The notes below the pieces were generated by a model. It saw only the letters and a program-made list of their open reading frames with translations, did no database searches and was not told the DNA's origin. From Blastococcus sp. URHD0036 (GTDB taxonomy: Bacteria; Actinomycetota; Actinomycetes; Mycobacteriales; Geodermatophilaceae), in NCBI RefSeq assembly GCF_000701365.1, contig NZ_JNIK01000006.1, positions 108,836 to 172,835 of the forward strand: a stretch of 64,000 nucleotides of DNA. The letters are read 5' to 3'. The position numbers and the translations under genes are program-made. Positions 33,559-43,125 of this stretch are shown in pieces (positions within the stretch are counted from its first letter, which is position 1; each line of letters starts with the position of its first letter).

Positions 33559-35003
33559 ACGCCCCCCTGCGCCGGGTCGCCATCAGCGTGCTCGTCCTGT
33601 TCACGCTGCTGATCGTCAACGTCAACTACATCCAGGTGGTCCGCTCCGAGGAGCTCCGCGCCGACCCGGGCAACCGCCGGGTGGTCTACGAGGAGTACGA
33701 CCGGCAGCGCGGCTCCATCGTCGTCGACGGCAACGAGGTCGCCCTGTCCACCGAGACCGACGACGCCCTGACCTACCTGCGCCAGTACCCGCAGGGCCCC
33801 CTCTACGCCGCGGTCACCGGCTACTACTCCGTGCGGTTCGGCTCCCGCGGCATCGAGCGGGCCGAGAACGACGTGCTGACCGGCGACGACGCCCGCCTGT
33901 TCACCCAGCGGCTGAGCGACCTGTTCACCGGGCGCGACCCCTCCGGCGGCGACGTCGTCCTCACCCTGGACGCCCCGACCCAGGAGGCCGCCATGGCCGG
34001 CCTGGACGGGGTCACCGGCGCGGTCGTGGCGCTGGATCCCTCCACCGGCGCGATCCTGGCGATGGCGAGCACGCCGACGTACGACCCGAATCAGCTGTCC
34101 AGCCACGACGCCGCGGCCGTCGACGCGTACGCGGCCGGCCTGGAGGCCGCCGACCCCGACCCCCGGCTGAACCGGGCGATCAGCGACAACTACCCGCCCG
34201 GCTCGGTGTTCAAGGTGATCGTGTCCGCGGCCGCCCTCTCCAGCGGCGACTACACGCCCGACACCGTCATCCCCGCGCCGGACGTGCTCACGCTGCCCGG
34301 CACCTCCACGACCCTGGAGAACTTCAACGGCTCCCGGTGCGACGCCGCGCAGGAGCAGCCGCTGATCCGGGCCCTGACCATCTCCTGCAACACCGCGTTC
34401 GCGCTGCTGGGCATCGAGCTGGGCGAGGACCGCGTCCGCGACATGGCCGAGGCGTTCGGGATGGACGGCGAGGGGTTGTCGATCCCGATGGAGACCGAGG
34501 GCAGCAGCGTCGGCGAGATCGAGAGCGACGCCGCGCTGGGTCAGACGTCGATCGGCCAGCGCGACGTCCGTGTGACCCCGCTGCAGGCGGCCATGATCGC
34601 CGCCGGCGTGGCCAACGACGGCACGCTCATGACGCCGTACCTGGTGGACCAGCTGCGCGCGCCCGACCTCACCGTCATCGAGCAGACCGATCCCGAGGAG
34701 TTCTCCCAGCCGGTGTCGCCGGAGGTCGCCGACCAGCTCACCGAGATGATGGTGAGCGTCGTCGAGAACGGCAGCGGCCGCGCCGCCCGGATCCCCGGGG
34801 TGGAGGTCGCCGGCAAGACCGGCACCGCCCAGGTCCGCGAGGGCGTGCCGGACCACAACTGGTTCATCGGGTTCGCCCCGGCCGACGACCCGGAGATCGC
34901 CGTCGCGGTCTTCGTGGCCAACGGCGGGGGTACCGGCGGGGACGTGTCGGCACCGATCGCCCGCCAGGTCATGCAGGCCTACCTCGACGGTCAGGGCGAC
35001 TGA
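33555..35003 (+). CDS. pbpA: PbpA: class B penicillin-binding protein (transpeptidase)
   Basis: 482 residues. One membrane anchor (about 7–25), a PBP dimer region, then the transpeptidase domain with the catalytic SxxK at S217–K220 (GSVFK), SCN at 277–279 and KTGTAQ at 421–426. It crosslinks the glycan made by RodA. It is about the size of mycobacterial PbpA (491). GTG 33555 overlaps rodA by four bases; the stop overlaps the pknA start by one base. Confidence 0.95.
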   Translation: MNAPLRRVAISVLVLFTLLIVNVNYIQVVRSEELRADPGNRRVVYEEYDRQRGSIVVDGNEVALSTETDDALTYLRQYPQGPLYAAVTGYYSVRFGSRGIERAENDVLTGDDARLFTQRLSDLFTGRDPSGGDVVLTLDAPTQEAAMAGLDGVTGAVVALDPSTGAILAMASTPTYDPNQLSSHDAAAVDAYAAGLEAADPDPRLNRAISDNYPPGSVFKVIVSAAALSSGDYTPDTVIPAPDVLTLPGTSTTLENFNGSRCDAAQEQPLIRALTISCNTAFALLGIELGEDRVRDMAEAFGMDGEGLSIPMETEGSSVGEIESDAALGQTSIGQRDVRVTPLQAAMIAAGVANDGTLMTPYLVDQLRAPDLTVIEQTDPEEFSQPVSPEVADQLTEMMVSVVENGSGRAARIPGVEVAGKTGTAQVREGVPDHNWFIGFAPADDPEIAVAVFVANGGGTGGDVSAPIARQVMQAYLDGQGD

Positions 35004-36757
35004 TGGCGCTGTCGACCGGCACCGTCCTCGCGGGGCGGTACGAGATCACCTCCCCCATCGCCACCGGCGGGATGGGCGAGGTCTGGCGGGCCCGTGACCG
35101 CGTGCTGGACCGGGTGGTCGCCGCCAAGGTGCTCCGCAGCGAGTACACCGGGGACCCGAGCTTCGTCGCCCGGTTCCGCAACGAGGCCCGGCACACCGCG
35201 GCGCTGACGCACCCCAACATCGCCTCGGTCTACGACTACGGCGAGACCGAGGACGAGCGCAACCCCGGGCAGCGCCTGGCGTTCCTCGTCATGGAACTGG
35301 TCGAGGGCCAGCCGCTGGTCACGATCCTGCACGAGGAGGGCCACCTCCCCGTCGACTGGACGCTGCACGTCCTCGGGCAGTCCGCCGACGGCCTGTCCGC
35401 CGCGCACGCCGCGGGCGTGGTGCACCGCGACATCAAGCCGGGCAACCTCATCGTCCGTCCCGACGGCGTCGTGAAGCTGACCGACTTCGGCATCGCCCGC
35501 GCCCGGGACGCGACGCCGCTCACCCGCACCGGCATGGTCGTCGGCACCGCCCAGTACCTCTCCCCCGAGCAGGCGCAGGGCTTCGAGGTCACCGCCGCCT
35601 CCGACGTCTACTCGCTCGGGGTCGTCGGCTACGAGTGCCTGACCGGCTCCCGCCCGTTCGACGGCACCTCGCAGGTGGCGATCGCCCTGGCGCACATCAA
35701 CCGGCCGCCGCCACCGCTGCCCGCCGAGGTGCCGCTCGCCGTCCGCCAGCTGCTGGCGCGGGCGCTGGAGAAGCACCCGGAGGACCGCTTCGACGACGGC
35801 GCGGCCTTCGCGGCCGCCATCCGGGCCGTCGCCGCCGCCGTCGGCAGCCGGGCCCCCGCCGGGACCGGCATGGCCGCCGCCGCCGTCGCGGCCACCCAGG
35901 TCGTTCCCCTGCCGGTCGACGAGCCGGCACCGGAGGAGCCGAGCACCCAGGTGCTCGATGCGGCGCCGGTCGCCGCCGCGACGGGCCTGCGCACCTCGGC
36001 ACGGCCCATGCCGCCGCTGGAGGGCCCGCCGGCCGACGAGGACCCCTGGGACGGCGACGGGGCCGCCGCCGCACCGCCACCCCGCCGGGGCCGGCGCTGG
36101 GTGTGGCCGGTCGTCGCGGCCGTCGTCCTGGCCCTGCTGCTCGGCCTGGGCTACGTCCTCTACAGCGGCGGTGGCGCAGGGGACGGCGACACCGACCGCG
36201 ACCCCGCCTCGACGTCGGCCTCGAGCTCGGCTCCGTCGTCCGCGCCGGCGGCGGGGACGGCGCTGTTCGACCCGGCCGCGCTGCTCGGCGAGGACGTCGA
36301 CGCGGCGGTCGCGGACCTGCGCGCGCAGAACTTCACCGCCGTCACGACCGAGGAGGCCGGCGACCAGCAGCTGGCCGACTACGGAGCGGAGCTCGCCGAG
36401 GGCGGGATCGCCGCCACGGACCCGGCGACCGCCGGGACGATCCCCCTCGACCAGCCCATCACGCTCTACTACGCGCCGGACGGCTACACGCCTCCGGCGG
36501 AGCAGACCGAGGAGGAAGAGGAACAGGGCGGCGACGACGCGCCGGCCCCCGCCCCGACGTCGGCCTCCGTGCCCACGAACTCGTCGCCGGCGACGGTCTC
36601 CTCGTCGACGTCGACTTCCGCCTCGACGTCCACGTCCACGTCCACGTCGGTCTCGGCGCCGGGCACCACGCTCCCGCCACCGCCGCCGCCGGAGACCTCG
36701 GCGGAGCCCCCCGCCGATGCTGGCGCGCCCGTTGGGGCGCAGGGGGTGGCCGGGTGA
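35003..36757 (+). CDS. pknA: PknA-type Ser/Thr kinase with a C-terminal PASTA-like domain
   Basis: 584 residues. The kinase domain (about 10–275) has TGGMGEVW, Lys42, HRD Asp143, DFG 161–163 and SPEQ. A Pro/Ala/acidic juxtamembrane segment leads to a transmembrane helix (366–387). After it comes one PASTA-like module (about 415–495) and a Ser/Thr tail encoded by GTC-rich codons. Mycobacterial PknA has no PASTA domain, so the outside part differs. ATG 35003 follows pbpA directly. The paralogue at 4793–6397 shares SEYTGDP and DYGETE. Confidence 0.93.
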   Translation: MALSTGTVLAGRYEITSPIATGGMGEVWRARDRVLDRVVAAKVLRSEYTGDPSFVARFRNEARHTAALTHPNIASVYDYGETEDERNPGQRLAFLVMELVEGQPLVTILHEEGHLPVDWTLHVLGQSADGLSAAHAAGVVHRDIKPGNLIVRPDGVVKLTDFGIARARDATPLTRTGMVVGTAQYLSPEQAQGFEVTAASDVYSLGVVGYECLTGSRPFDGTSQVAIALAHINRPPPPLPAEVPLAVRQLLARALEKHPEDRFDDGAAFAAAIRAVAAAVGSRAPAGTGMAAAAVAATQVVPLPVDEPAPEEPSTQVLDAAPVAAATGLRTSARPMPPLEGPPADEDPWDGDGAAAAPPPRRGRRWVWPVVAAVVLALLLGLGYVLYSGGGAGDGDTDRDPASTSASSSAPSSAPAAGTALFDPAALLGEDVDAAVADLRAQNFTAVTTEEAGDQQLADYGAELAEGGIAATDPATAGTIPLDQPITLYYAPDGYTPPAEQTEEEEEQGGDDAPAPAPTSASVPTNSSPATVSSSTSTSASTSTSTSTSVSAPGTTLPPPPPPETSAEPPADAGAPVGAQGVAG

Positions 36758-36800
36758 GCGACGCCGCTCGCGCCGTCCCGGTGCGGTCCTGCGCCGTCGA

Positions 36801-36806
36801 TACGCT
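36801..36806 (+). promoter_or_regulatory. −10-like element ahead of pknB
   Basis: TACGCT lies in the 109-bp gap between pknA and pknB, 60 bp before the ATG. It could give pknB transcription independent of the long operon. No −35 hexamer is clear. Confidence 0.35.
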
Positions 36807-36866
36807 GCCGGACGGTCCCGCTCGCGAGGACCGGCTGTGCCCCCGCTCCGCCCGGAAGGACCCGCG

Positions 36867-38813
36867 ATGACCACCCCCCAGGTGCTCGGTGAGCGCTACG
36901 AGATCGGCGGGGTGCTCGGCCGCGGCGGCATGGCGGAGGTGCACCGCGGGCGCGACCTGCGGCTGGGCCGCGAGGTCGCCGTCAAGGTCCTGCGCAGCGA
37001 CCTGGCCCGCGACCCGTCGTTCCAGGTCCGCTTCCGGCGCGAGGCCCAGGCGGCCGCCTCGCTGAACCACCCGGCGATCGTCGCCGTCTACGACACCGGC
37101 GAGGACCGCGGACCGACCGGGAACACGCCCTACATCGTGATGGAGTACGTCGAGGGCGAGACGCTGCGCGACGTGCTGCGCCGCGAGGGCGTGCTCCCCC
37201 CGGAGCGGGCGATGAGCCTGGCCGCCGACATCTGCGGCGCCCTGGACTTCAGCCACCGCAACGGCATCGTGCACCGCGACGTGAAGCCCGGGAACGTGAT
37301 GATCACGCCGGCCGGCTCGGTCAAGGTCATGGACTTCGGCATCGCCCGTGCGGTCTCCGACTCCGCGGCGACGATGACCTCCACCGCCGCGGTCATCGGC
37401 ACCGCCCAGTACCTCTCCCCCGAGCAGGCGCGCGGCGAGGGCGTCGACGCCCGCTCCGACGTCTACTCGCTGGGCTGCCTGCTCTACGAGCTCGTCACCG
37501 GCGCCCCGCCGTTCACCGGTGACTCCCCCGTGTCGGTGGCCTACCAGCACGTCCGCGAGGACCCGCGGCTGCCGTCGTCGATCAACCCGGCCATCTCGCC
37601 GGAGCTGGACTCGATCCTGCTCAAGGCGATGAGCAAGAACCCGGCCAACCGCTACCAGTCGGCCGCCGAGATGCGCAACGACCTGCTCCGGGCGCTCGCC
37701 GGTCAGCGGGTCGAGGCCACCCCGGTCATGGGCGAGGCGGAGCGGACGGCCGTGATCGGCGTCGTCCCGCCGGCCACCGGCCGCGGCCGGGACGACTGGG
37801 ACGACGACGATGAGGCGGCCCGGCGCAAGCGCAACCGGATCATCGCCGCCGTCGTGGGCGCCCTCGTGCTCATCGGCGCCATCGTCGGGATCGCGATCGC
37901 CATGAGTGGCGGAAACGACGAGGATCCCCCCGCCGCGGCGGCCACCGTGACGGTGCCCCCGAGTCTGGTCGGCATGCAGCAGGCCGACGCGGAGGCCGCC
38001 ATCACCGGCGCCGGCCTGGTCGTCGGCGACGTCACCCAGCAGGAGGTCCAGGACGAGTCGCAGGTCGGCACCGTCCTCGACACGCAGCCCGGCAGCGGCG
38101 CCGAGGTCGACGAGGGCAGCGAGGTCGACCTGACCGTGGGCCAGGCACCGGACACCATCACCGTCCCCTCGGTGGTCGGTCTGTCCGCGGACCGCGCCCA
38201 GGCAGCGCTCGAGGACCAGGGCTTCACCCGGATCAACACCGTCGAGGTCGACTCGCTCGAGGACGAGGGCCAGGTCATCGCCGTCGACCCGGAGGAGGGC
38301 GCCGCGGTCGCGCCCACCACGGCGATCAGGTTGTCGGTCTCCAACGGCACCCTGCCGGTCCCGGCGGTGGCGGGCCAGACCCAGGACGCCGCCACGCAGG
38401 CGCTGCGCGGCCCGGGCTTCACCAACATCACCGTCGAGGAGGTCGAGGACCCGGCCGCGGCCGGCACCGTGCTCGGCACGACCCCGGCCGCCGGTACGCC
38501 CGCCACCGCAGCGACCGAGATCGTGCTGCGGGTCTCCCAGGGCCCGGCGCAGCCCACCACTGTGGCGGTCCCCTCGATCGCCGCGAACACGGCGGGAGAC
38601 CAGGCCTACGCTCGGCTCCAGAACGCCGGCTTCACCAACATCGCGATCGTCGACCCGGCTGGCAACGAAGCAAGCCCTGACGCCGCCGCGCGGTTCGTCC
38701 GCACCGACCCGCCCGCCGGCACTCAGGCGGACCCCGATGAGCGCCTTGTGCTCATCGTCCAGCCAGCGACGACGCCCGGCGGCAACGGGAACGGGAACGG
38801 CAACAACAACTGA
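36867..38813 (+). CDS. pknB: PknB: PASTA Ser/Thr kinase
   Basis: 648 residues. The kinase domain (about 8–280) has Lys40, HRD Asp138, DFG 156–158, and activation-loop Thr171 and Thr173 at the positions autophosphorylated in M. tuberculosis PknB, followed by AAVIGTAQYLSPEQARG. A transmembrane helix (about 325–346) leads to four tandem PASTA repeats (about 360–640), which bind muropeptides/lipid II, and a short Gly/Asn tail. It controls growth and division with PknA, FhaA/B and PstP. ATG 36867 follows GGAAGGA. A strong hairpin follows the stop. Confidence 0.97.
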   Translation: MTTPQVLGERYEIGGVLGRGGMAEVHRGRDLRLGREVAVKVLRSDLARDPSFQVRFRREAQAAASLNHPAIVAVYDTGEDRGPTGNTPYIVMEYVEGETLRDVLRREGVLPPERAMSLAADICGALDFSHRNGIVHRDVKPGNVMITPAGSVKVMDFGIARAVSDSAATMTSTAAVIGTAQYLSPEQARGEGVDARSDVYSLGCLLYELVTGAPPFTGDSPVSVAYQHVREDPRLPSSINPAISPELDSILLKAMSKNPANRYQSAAEMRNDLLRALAGQRVEATPVMGEAERTAVIGVVPPATGRGRDDWDDDDEAARRKRNRIIAAVVGALVLIGAIVGIAIAMSGGNDEDPPAAAATVTVPPSLVGMQQADAEAAITGAGLVVGDVTQQEVQDESQVGTVLDTQPGSGAEVDEGSEVDLTVGQAPDTITVPSVVGLSADRAQAALEDQGFTRINTVEVDSLEDEGQVIAVDPEEGAAVAPTTAIRLSVSNGTLPVPAVAGQTQDAATQALRGPGFTNITVEEVEDPAAAGTVLGTTPAAGTPATAATEIVLRVSQGPAQPTTVAVPSIAANTAGDQAYARLQNAGFTNIAIVDPAGNEASPDAAARFVRTDPPAGTQADPDERLVLIVQPATTPGGNGNGNGNNN

Positions 38814-38827
38814 CGCGGCCGCACGGG

Positions 38828-38870
38828 ACGACAGAGGGGCTCCACCCGGTGGGTGGAGCCCCTCTGTCGT
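38828..38870. terminator. 20-bp hairpin after pknB (bidirectional)
   Basis: Arms ACGACAGAGGGGCTCCACCC and the exact complement flank a GGT loop, followed by TTGCGGG. It lies 14 bp after the pknB stop and ten bases from the convergent glutamine-amidotransferase stop. Very stable, short T-run only. Confidence 0.85.
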
Positions 38871-38880
38871 TGCGGGAGAA

Positions 38881-39531
38881 CTAGGCGCTGACGGTCGACA
38901 GCCGGCGCGCGCCGGCGGCGGCGGCCTCGACGACCGCGGGGTCCGGCGCCTGACCGCAGGCCGCCAGCCAGGTGGCGAGCATCTGGTGACCGCCCTGGGT
39001 GAGCACCGACTCCGGGTGGAACTGCACGCCCTCGATCGGCAGCTCGCGGTGCCGCAGGGCCATGACGACGCCCGACGGGGTGTGGCCGGTGACCTCGAGC
39101 TCGTCGGGCACGGTGGCCAGGTCGACGGCCAGCGAGTGGTAGCGGGTCGCGGTGAACGGCGACGGGAGCCCGGCCAGCACGCCCACGCCGTCGTGGACCA
39201 CCTCGCTGGTCTTGCCGTGCAGCAGCTCGGGCGCGCGCACGACCTCGGCCCCGAAGGCCTCGGCGATGGCCTGGTGGCCCAGGCAGACGCCCAGCACCGG
39301 CGTGCCGGCCGCCGCGGCCGCCCGGACCATCGGGACGGTGACGCCGGCGTCGGCGGGGGTGCCCGGCCCGGGGGAGAGGAGGACGCCGGCCACGTCGAGG
39401 TCGGCCAGCTCGTCCACGGTCACCGCGTCGTTGCGCCGCACGATGCAGCGGACGCCGAGCTGCCCGAGGTATTGGACCAGGTTGTAGACGAAGCTGTCGA
39501 AGTTGTCGACGACGAGGACCGGCCTGCTCAC
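38881..39531 (-). CDS. pabA: Glutamine amidotransferase, aminodeoxychorismate/anthranilate synthase component II
   Basis: 216 residues, class I glutaminase. VDNFDSFVYNLVQYL opens it, LSPGPGTP follows, Cys in GVCLGHQAI is the nucleophile, and His/Glu in EGVQFHPES complete the triad. It supplies ammonia to PabB (folate) or TrpE (tryptophan); the pknB-linked copy in mycobacteria is named trpG. GTG 39531 follows GGGGGA. Neighbouring DUF881 gene is 24 bp upstream on the same strand. Confidence 0.93.
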   Translation of the reverse strand: MSRPVLVVDNFDSFVYNLVQYLGQLGVRCIVRRNDAVTVDELADLDVAGVLLSPGPGTPADAGVTVPMVRAAAAAGTPVLGVCLGHQAIAEAFGAEVVRAPELLHGKTSEVVHDGVGVLAGLPSPFTATRYHSLAVDLATVPDELEVTGHTPSGVVMALRHRELPIEGVQFHPESVLTQGGHQMLATWLAACGQAPDPAVVEAAAAGARRLSTVSA

Positions 39532-39555
39532 TCCCCCTGTGTACCAGCCGGGGAG

Positions 39556-40338
39556 CTACCGGACGGGGGTCGCGTACTCCATGGTGGGGGTGCCGCTGTG
39601 GGCCGGGAGGTCGACGGTCTCCACGCCGCGCACGGAGAAGGTCAGGCCGAACGCCGAGACGGCCTCCTGGAAGACGCCGACCTGGGGCGAGGCGGCCAGC
39701 TGGTCGACGAACGCGTCGACGTCCCCGATGGCCGCGATCTGGAAGGGCGGCGAGTAGGTCCGCCCCTCGAGCAGCAGGACCGGGCCGACGCAGCGGACGG
39801 CGCTGGTCGCGACCAGCCGCTGGTCCATGATCGAGACCCCGTCGGCCCCCGCGGCCCACAGCGCGTTCACCACGGCCTGGACGTCGCTCTGGTGGATGAC
39901 GACGTCGTCCGGCCGCGCGCCGCGGGGCAGGCTGCCGTCGGGCCGGCGGGGCGCGTCGTCCAGGGTGATCCGCACCCCCGGCCCGGTGAGCGGGACGAGG
40001 CCCGCCGACAGGGTGAGGGCCTCGGCCGCCATGCGGGCCGCCGCGACCGCACCGTCCTGCGTGGCGGCCTCCCCGGCGAGCCGATCGACCTGGGCCTGCA
40101 GGTCCTCGGCCTCGGCCGTCTGCGCCGCCACGGCCGCCCGCCGCTGGCTGATCAGCCCGGACAGCTCGATCACCTCCCCACCGCGGAGGTCGGTGCCGCG
40201 CGCGGTCTGCCCCGACGTCGCGAACAGCAGGCCGGCGGCCAGCGCCACGACGGGCACCAGCGCCGCCCAGGCCGCGCGCCGTCCGCGCAGCCGGCCTCCC
40301 CGGCGACCCAGCAGGCCACGGACGCGGTCGCGCAGCAC
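39556..40338 (-). CDS. DUF881 family membrane protein
   Basis: 260 residues. One N-terminal transmembrane helix (about 20–42), a coiled-coil stretch with VAAQTAEAEDLQAQVDRL, then the DUF881 domain with TGPGVRITLDD, DDVVIHQSDVQAVVNALWAAG and ISVMDQRL-like segments. DUF881 is conserved beside crgA in Actinobacteria; the role is unknown but context suggests division. GTG 40338 has an AGGAGG ribosome site. Confidence 0.9.
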   Translation of the reverse strand: MLRDRVRGLLGRRGGRLRGRRAAWAALVPVVALAAGLLFATSGQTARGTDLRGGEVIELSGLISQRRAAVAAQTAEAEDLQAQVDRLAGEAATQDGAVAAARMAAEALTLSAGLVPLTGPGVRITLDDAPRRPDGSLPRGARPDDVVIHQSDVQAVVNALWAAGADGVSIMDQRLVATSAVRCVGPVLLLEGRTYSPPFQIAAIGDVDAFVDQLAASPQVGVFQEAVSAFGLTFSVRGVETVDLPAHSGTPTMEYATPVR

Positions 40339-40430
40339 GGGCACCTCCTGGCGTGGGCGGGGACGGGGGCGGGACACCCGCAGGGGGCGGGTTCCCGGCG
40401 TCGATGACCCACCGCCTGCCCCTCGCAGCT

Positions 40431-40436
40431 TAGGCT
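40431..40436 (+). promoter_or_regulatory. −10 element of crgA
   Basis: TAGGCT lies 58 bp upstream of crgA, in the spacer between divergent crgA and the DUF881 gene. A start near 40443 would give a leader of about 50 nt with GGAGGGAGAAG before the start codon. Confidence 0.4.
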
Positions 40437-40494
40437 GGGGGGAGATCCGGCCGGTGCAGACCGATCCCGGCCGGTGCGCGGAGGGAGAAGCAGG

Positions 40495-40761
40495 GTGCCC
40501 AAGTCGAAGGTGCGGAAGAAGTCCGCCTACACACCGCCACCGACGGCCCTCCAGCCGGGCGCTGCGCGCGCACTGGCCCCGAGCCCGCGCTGGTACGCCC
40601 CGCTCATGGTGGCGCTCATGCTGGTGGGCCTGCTGTGGATCGTCGTCTTCTACGTCGCCGGCGACGAGATCGGGTTCATGGTCGACCTCGGTTCCTGGAA
40701 CTTCGCGATCGGGTTCGGCGCGATGGTCGCCGGCCTGGTCATGTCGATGCGCTGGCGCTGA
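40495..40761 (+). CDS. crgA: CrgA: cell-division protein
   Basis: 88 residues. The basic N-terminus PKSKVRKKSAYTPPP is followed by two transmembrane helices (about 34–55 and 66–84) joined by GDEIGFMVDLGSWN, the exact CrgA layout. It recruits FtsI/FtsZ partners at the septum in mycobacteria and regulates sporulation septa in Streptomyces. GTG 40495 follows GGAGGGAG. A hairpin (40775) ends the gene. Confidence 0.95.
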   Translation: MPKSKVRKKSAYTPPPTALQPGAARALAPSPRWYAPLMVALMLVGLLWIVVFYVAGDEIGFMVDLGSWNFAIGFGAMVAGLVMSMRWR

Positions 40762-40774
40762 ACCGAACCGCCGC

Positions 40775-40808
40775 CGAGGCCCTCGTCCCCCTGGGGACGG
40801 GGGCCTCG
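40775..40808. terminator. Terminator after crgA
   Basis: CGAGGCCC pairs with GGGCCTCG, and an inner CGTCCCC/GGGGACG stem continues it with a short loop. It lies 14 bp after the crgA stop. GC-rich, no U-tract. Confidence 0.7.
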
Positions 40809-40841
40809 CTGCGTTCCGGGCCCGGCGAGTGCCTGTGGGTT

Positions 40842-41096
40842 CTGTGCACAGCCGCCCATGCTGTCCACAGGTCGACATGGCGCTGGATACCCAGGGTTGT
40901 CCACCGGATGTGGAGTACGCATGTTCGACGACAACCCGTTGACCTGCGCTTTTCCCCGCATTGAGACGGGTGTGACGGGGAGGACGCGCAGGTAACTACA
41001 GCCCTGTGCTTCTGTCCCCAGCTGTGTACTCAGCTGTGGAGAAGTCGACATACCGAGCGTGACAGGGCGCTGACCTGCAGTGGAGCACTACCCACA
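40842..41096. other. DnaA-box-like cluster in the crgA–PH-gene spacer
   Basis: A 393-bp gene gap (40762–41154). Box-like sites close to TTGTCCACA: CTGTGCACA (40842), CTGTCCACA (40861), TTGTCCACC (40897), TACTCCACA on minus (40909–40917), CTGTCCCCA (41012), TTCTCCACA on minus (41035–41043), CTACCCACA (41088). Two have one mismatch, others one to three. The region is less GC-rich than its surroundings and has no believable gene. Possible DnaA binding or titration site; see findings. Confidence 0.45.
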
Positions 41097-41154
41097 GCCC
41101 CCTCTGGGGACACCCGCCGCTGCGGACCTCTGCCCCGGCGTGCACGCTGGGGGT

Positions 41155-41562
41155 GTGGAGTGGTCGGCGCGTCCGGGGACCGTCACCGCGCTCGCGGTCG
41201 CCGGCCTCGCCCTGGGGACGGCGGCGTGGCTGCTCGAGCCGGTCGGCCGGGTCCTCGTCGGTGCCGCGGCGGTGCTGCTGCTGGCGATCGCCGGCCGGTC
41301 CGCGGTGCTGCGCCCGCGACTGGCAGCGGGACCGGACGGCGTCGTCGTCCGCACCCTGACCGGTCGCCTCGTGCTCCCGTGGTCGCACGTGCGCGTCCAG
41401 GTGCGGGAGACCCGGCGCCGGGGCCTGCGCTCCCGGCTGCTGGAGCTCGACACGGCCACCGGGACCGACGCCGCCGGCCAGCTGGTGCTGCTGGGCCGCT
41501 GGGAGCTCGGCGCGGACCCCGACGAGGTCGCCCGGTCCCTGGCCGGCCGGCGGCCGGCCTGA
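41155..41562 (+). CDS. PH-like domain membrane protein
   Basis: 135 residues. Two hydrophobic helices (VTALAVAGLALGTAAWLL; VLVGAAAVLLLAIAG) precede a PH/bPH2-like domain (LRPRLAAGPDGVVVRTLTGRLVLPWSHVRVQVRE…GLRSRLLELD). It matches the protein beside crgA in mycobacteria (Rv0010c type). Role unknown. GTG 41155 is chosen because the helix starts at once; ATG 41080 would add 25 residues without homologous character. It ends four bases from the convergent rhomboid gene. Confidence 0.85.
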   Translation: MEWSARPGTVTALAVAGLALGTAAWLLEPVGRVLVGAAAVLLLAIAGRSAVLRPRLAAGPDGVVVRTLTGRLVLPWSHVRVQVRETRRRGLRSRLLELDTATGTDAAGQLVLLGRWELGADPDEVARSLAGRRPA

Positions 41563-41565
41563 GGC

Positions 41566-42473
41566 CTAGAGGTTCAGGACGACGATCGTCGACGCGGTCA
41601 GCGCGGTCACGGCCAGCACGGCGGTGAGCAGCAGCAGCCCGAGCACCTGGAGCTCGGTCCGCCCGCGGGCGAGGACCACCACGGCCGAGGAGAGCACGCC
41701 GGCCACGAACCCGCCCAGGTGGCCGAGCAGCGAGATGCCCGGGACGAAGACGCTGATGGCCAGGTTGATCGCCAGCAGGGTCGCGATGCCGCGGACGTCG
41801 CCGCGCTGGGTGAGGGCGAGGACGGCGAAGGCGCCCATCAGGCCCCAGATCGCCCCGGAGGCGCCGGCCACGGGTTGGAAGGGGTCGCCGAAGAGCTGGA
41901 TGGCCACCGAGCCGCCGAGCGCCGACAGCAGGTAGACGGCCAGGTAGCGCCACCGGCCGAGGGTGCGTTCCAGCTCCGAGCCGAAGAGCAGCAGGGCCAG
42001 CATGTTGAGGGCCAGGTGGGTGATGCCGATGTGCAGGAAGGCGGAGGTGATCAGCCGCCAGTCCTCCCCCGACCCCTGCACGAGGGCCGGCGCCAGCAGC
42101 AGGTCGCCGAACAGGGGCGAGCGCTGGTTGTCCAGCGGGCTGGAGCCGTCGATCCCCGCCGAGACGGCCGTGGCGACGAAGACGGCCACGTTGATCGCGA
42201 TCAGCGTCAGCGTGACCACGCCGAAGCGCTGCCCGGCCGAGCGCACCGCCGGCGCCCGCTTCGGGGCGCGCACGGACGCCTGGCCGGCGCGGATGCACTC
42301 GGGGCACTGGAAGCCCACCGAGGCCGAGGTCATGCACTCGGGGCAGATCGGCCGGCCACAGCGGACGCAGGAGATCCCGGTGGGCCGGTCGGGGTGCCGG
42401 TAGCAGGTGGCCTGCGGCGGCACGGGCGGAGGCTGCTCACCCCAGCCCGTGCCGCCGCCGGGTGGCGGCTGGG

Positions 42474-42477
<4 letters not shown>
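41566..42477 (-). CDS. Rhomboid family intramembrane serine protease with N-terminal zinc ribbon
   Basis: 303 residues from CTG 42477. A Pro/Gly-rich start, then a Cys-rich motif with C-5x-H…CVRCGRPICPECM…CPEC that should bind zinc. Six transmembrane helices follow, with the catalytic Ser in GASGAIWGLMG and His in LLGHLGGFVAG. It cleaves membrane proteins within the bilayer. There is no ATG, GTG or TTG before the Cys motif except GTG 42423. CTG 42477 overlaps the ppiA stop as CTGA, has GAGGTG upstream and gives the expected TQPPPG beginning, so a CTG start is likely. Confidence 0.85.
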
Positions 42478-43010
<533 letters not shown>

Positions 43011-43125
43011 GACGTCCACTCTCCCACCGCCGCGCAGGTCGCGGGGCACCCGGGAGGGTTCTCCGTCGCCGCCGGGTGCCCTAGCGTCGCGCCGACGTCA
43101 GCACAGACCCCTGAGGAGGCCCGAC

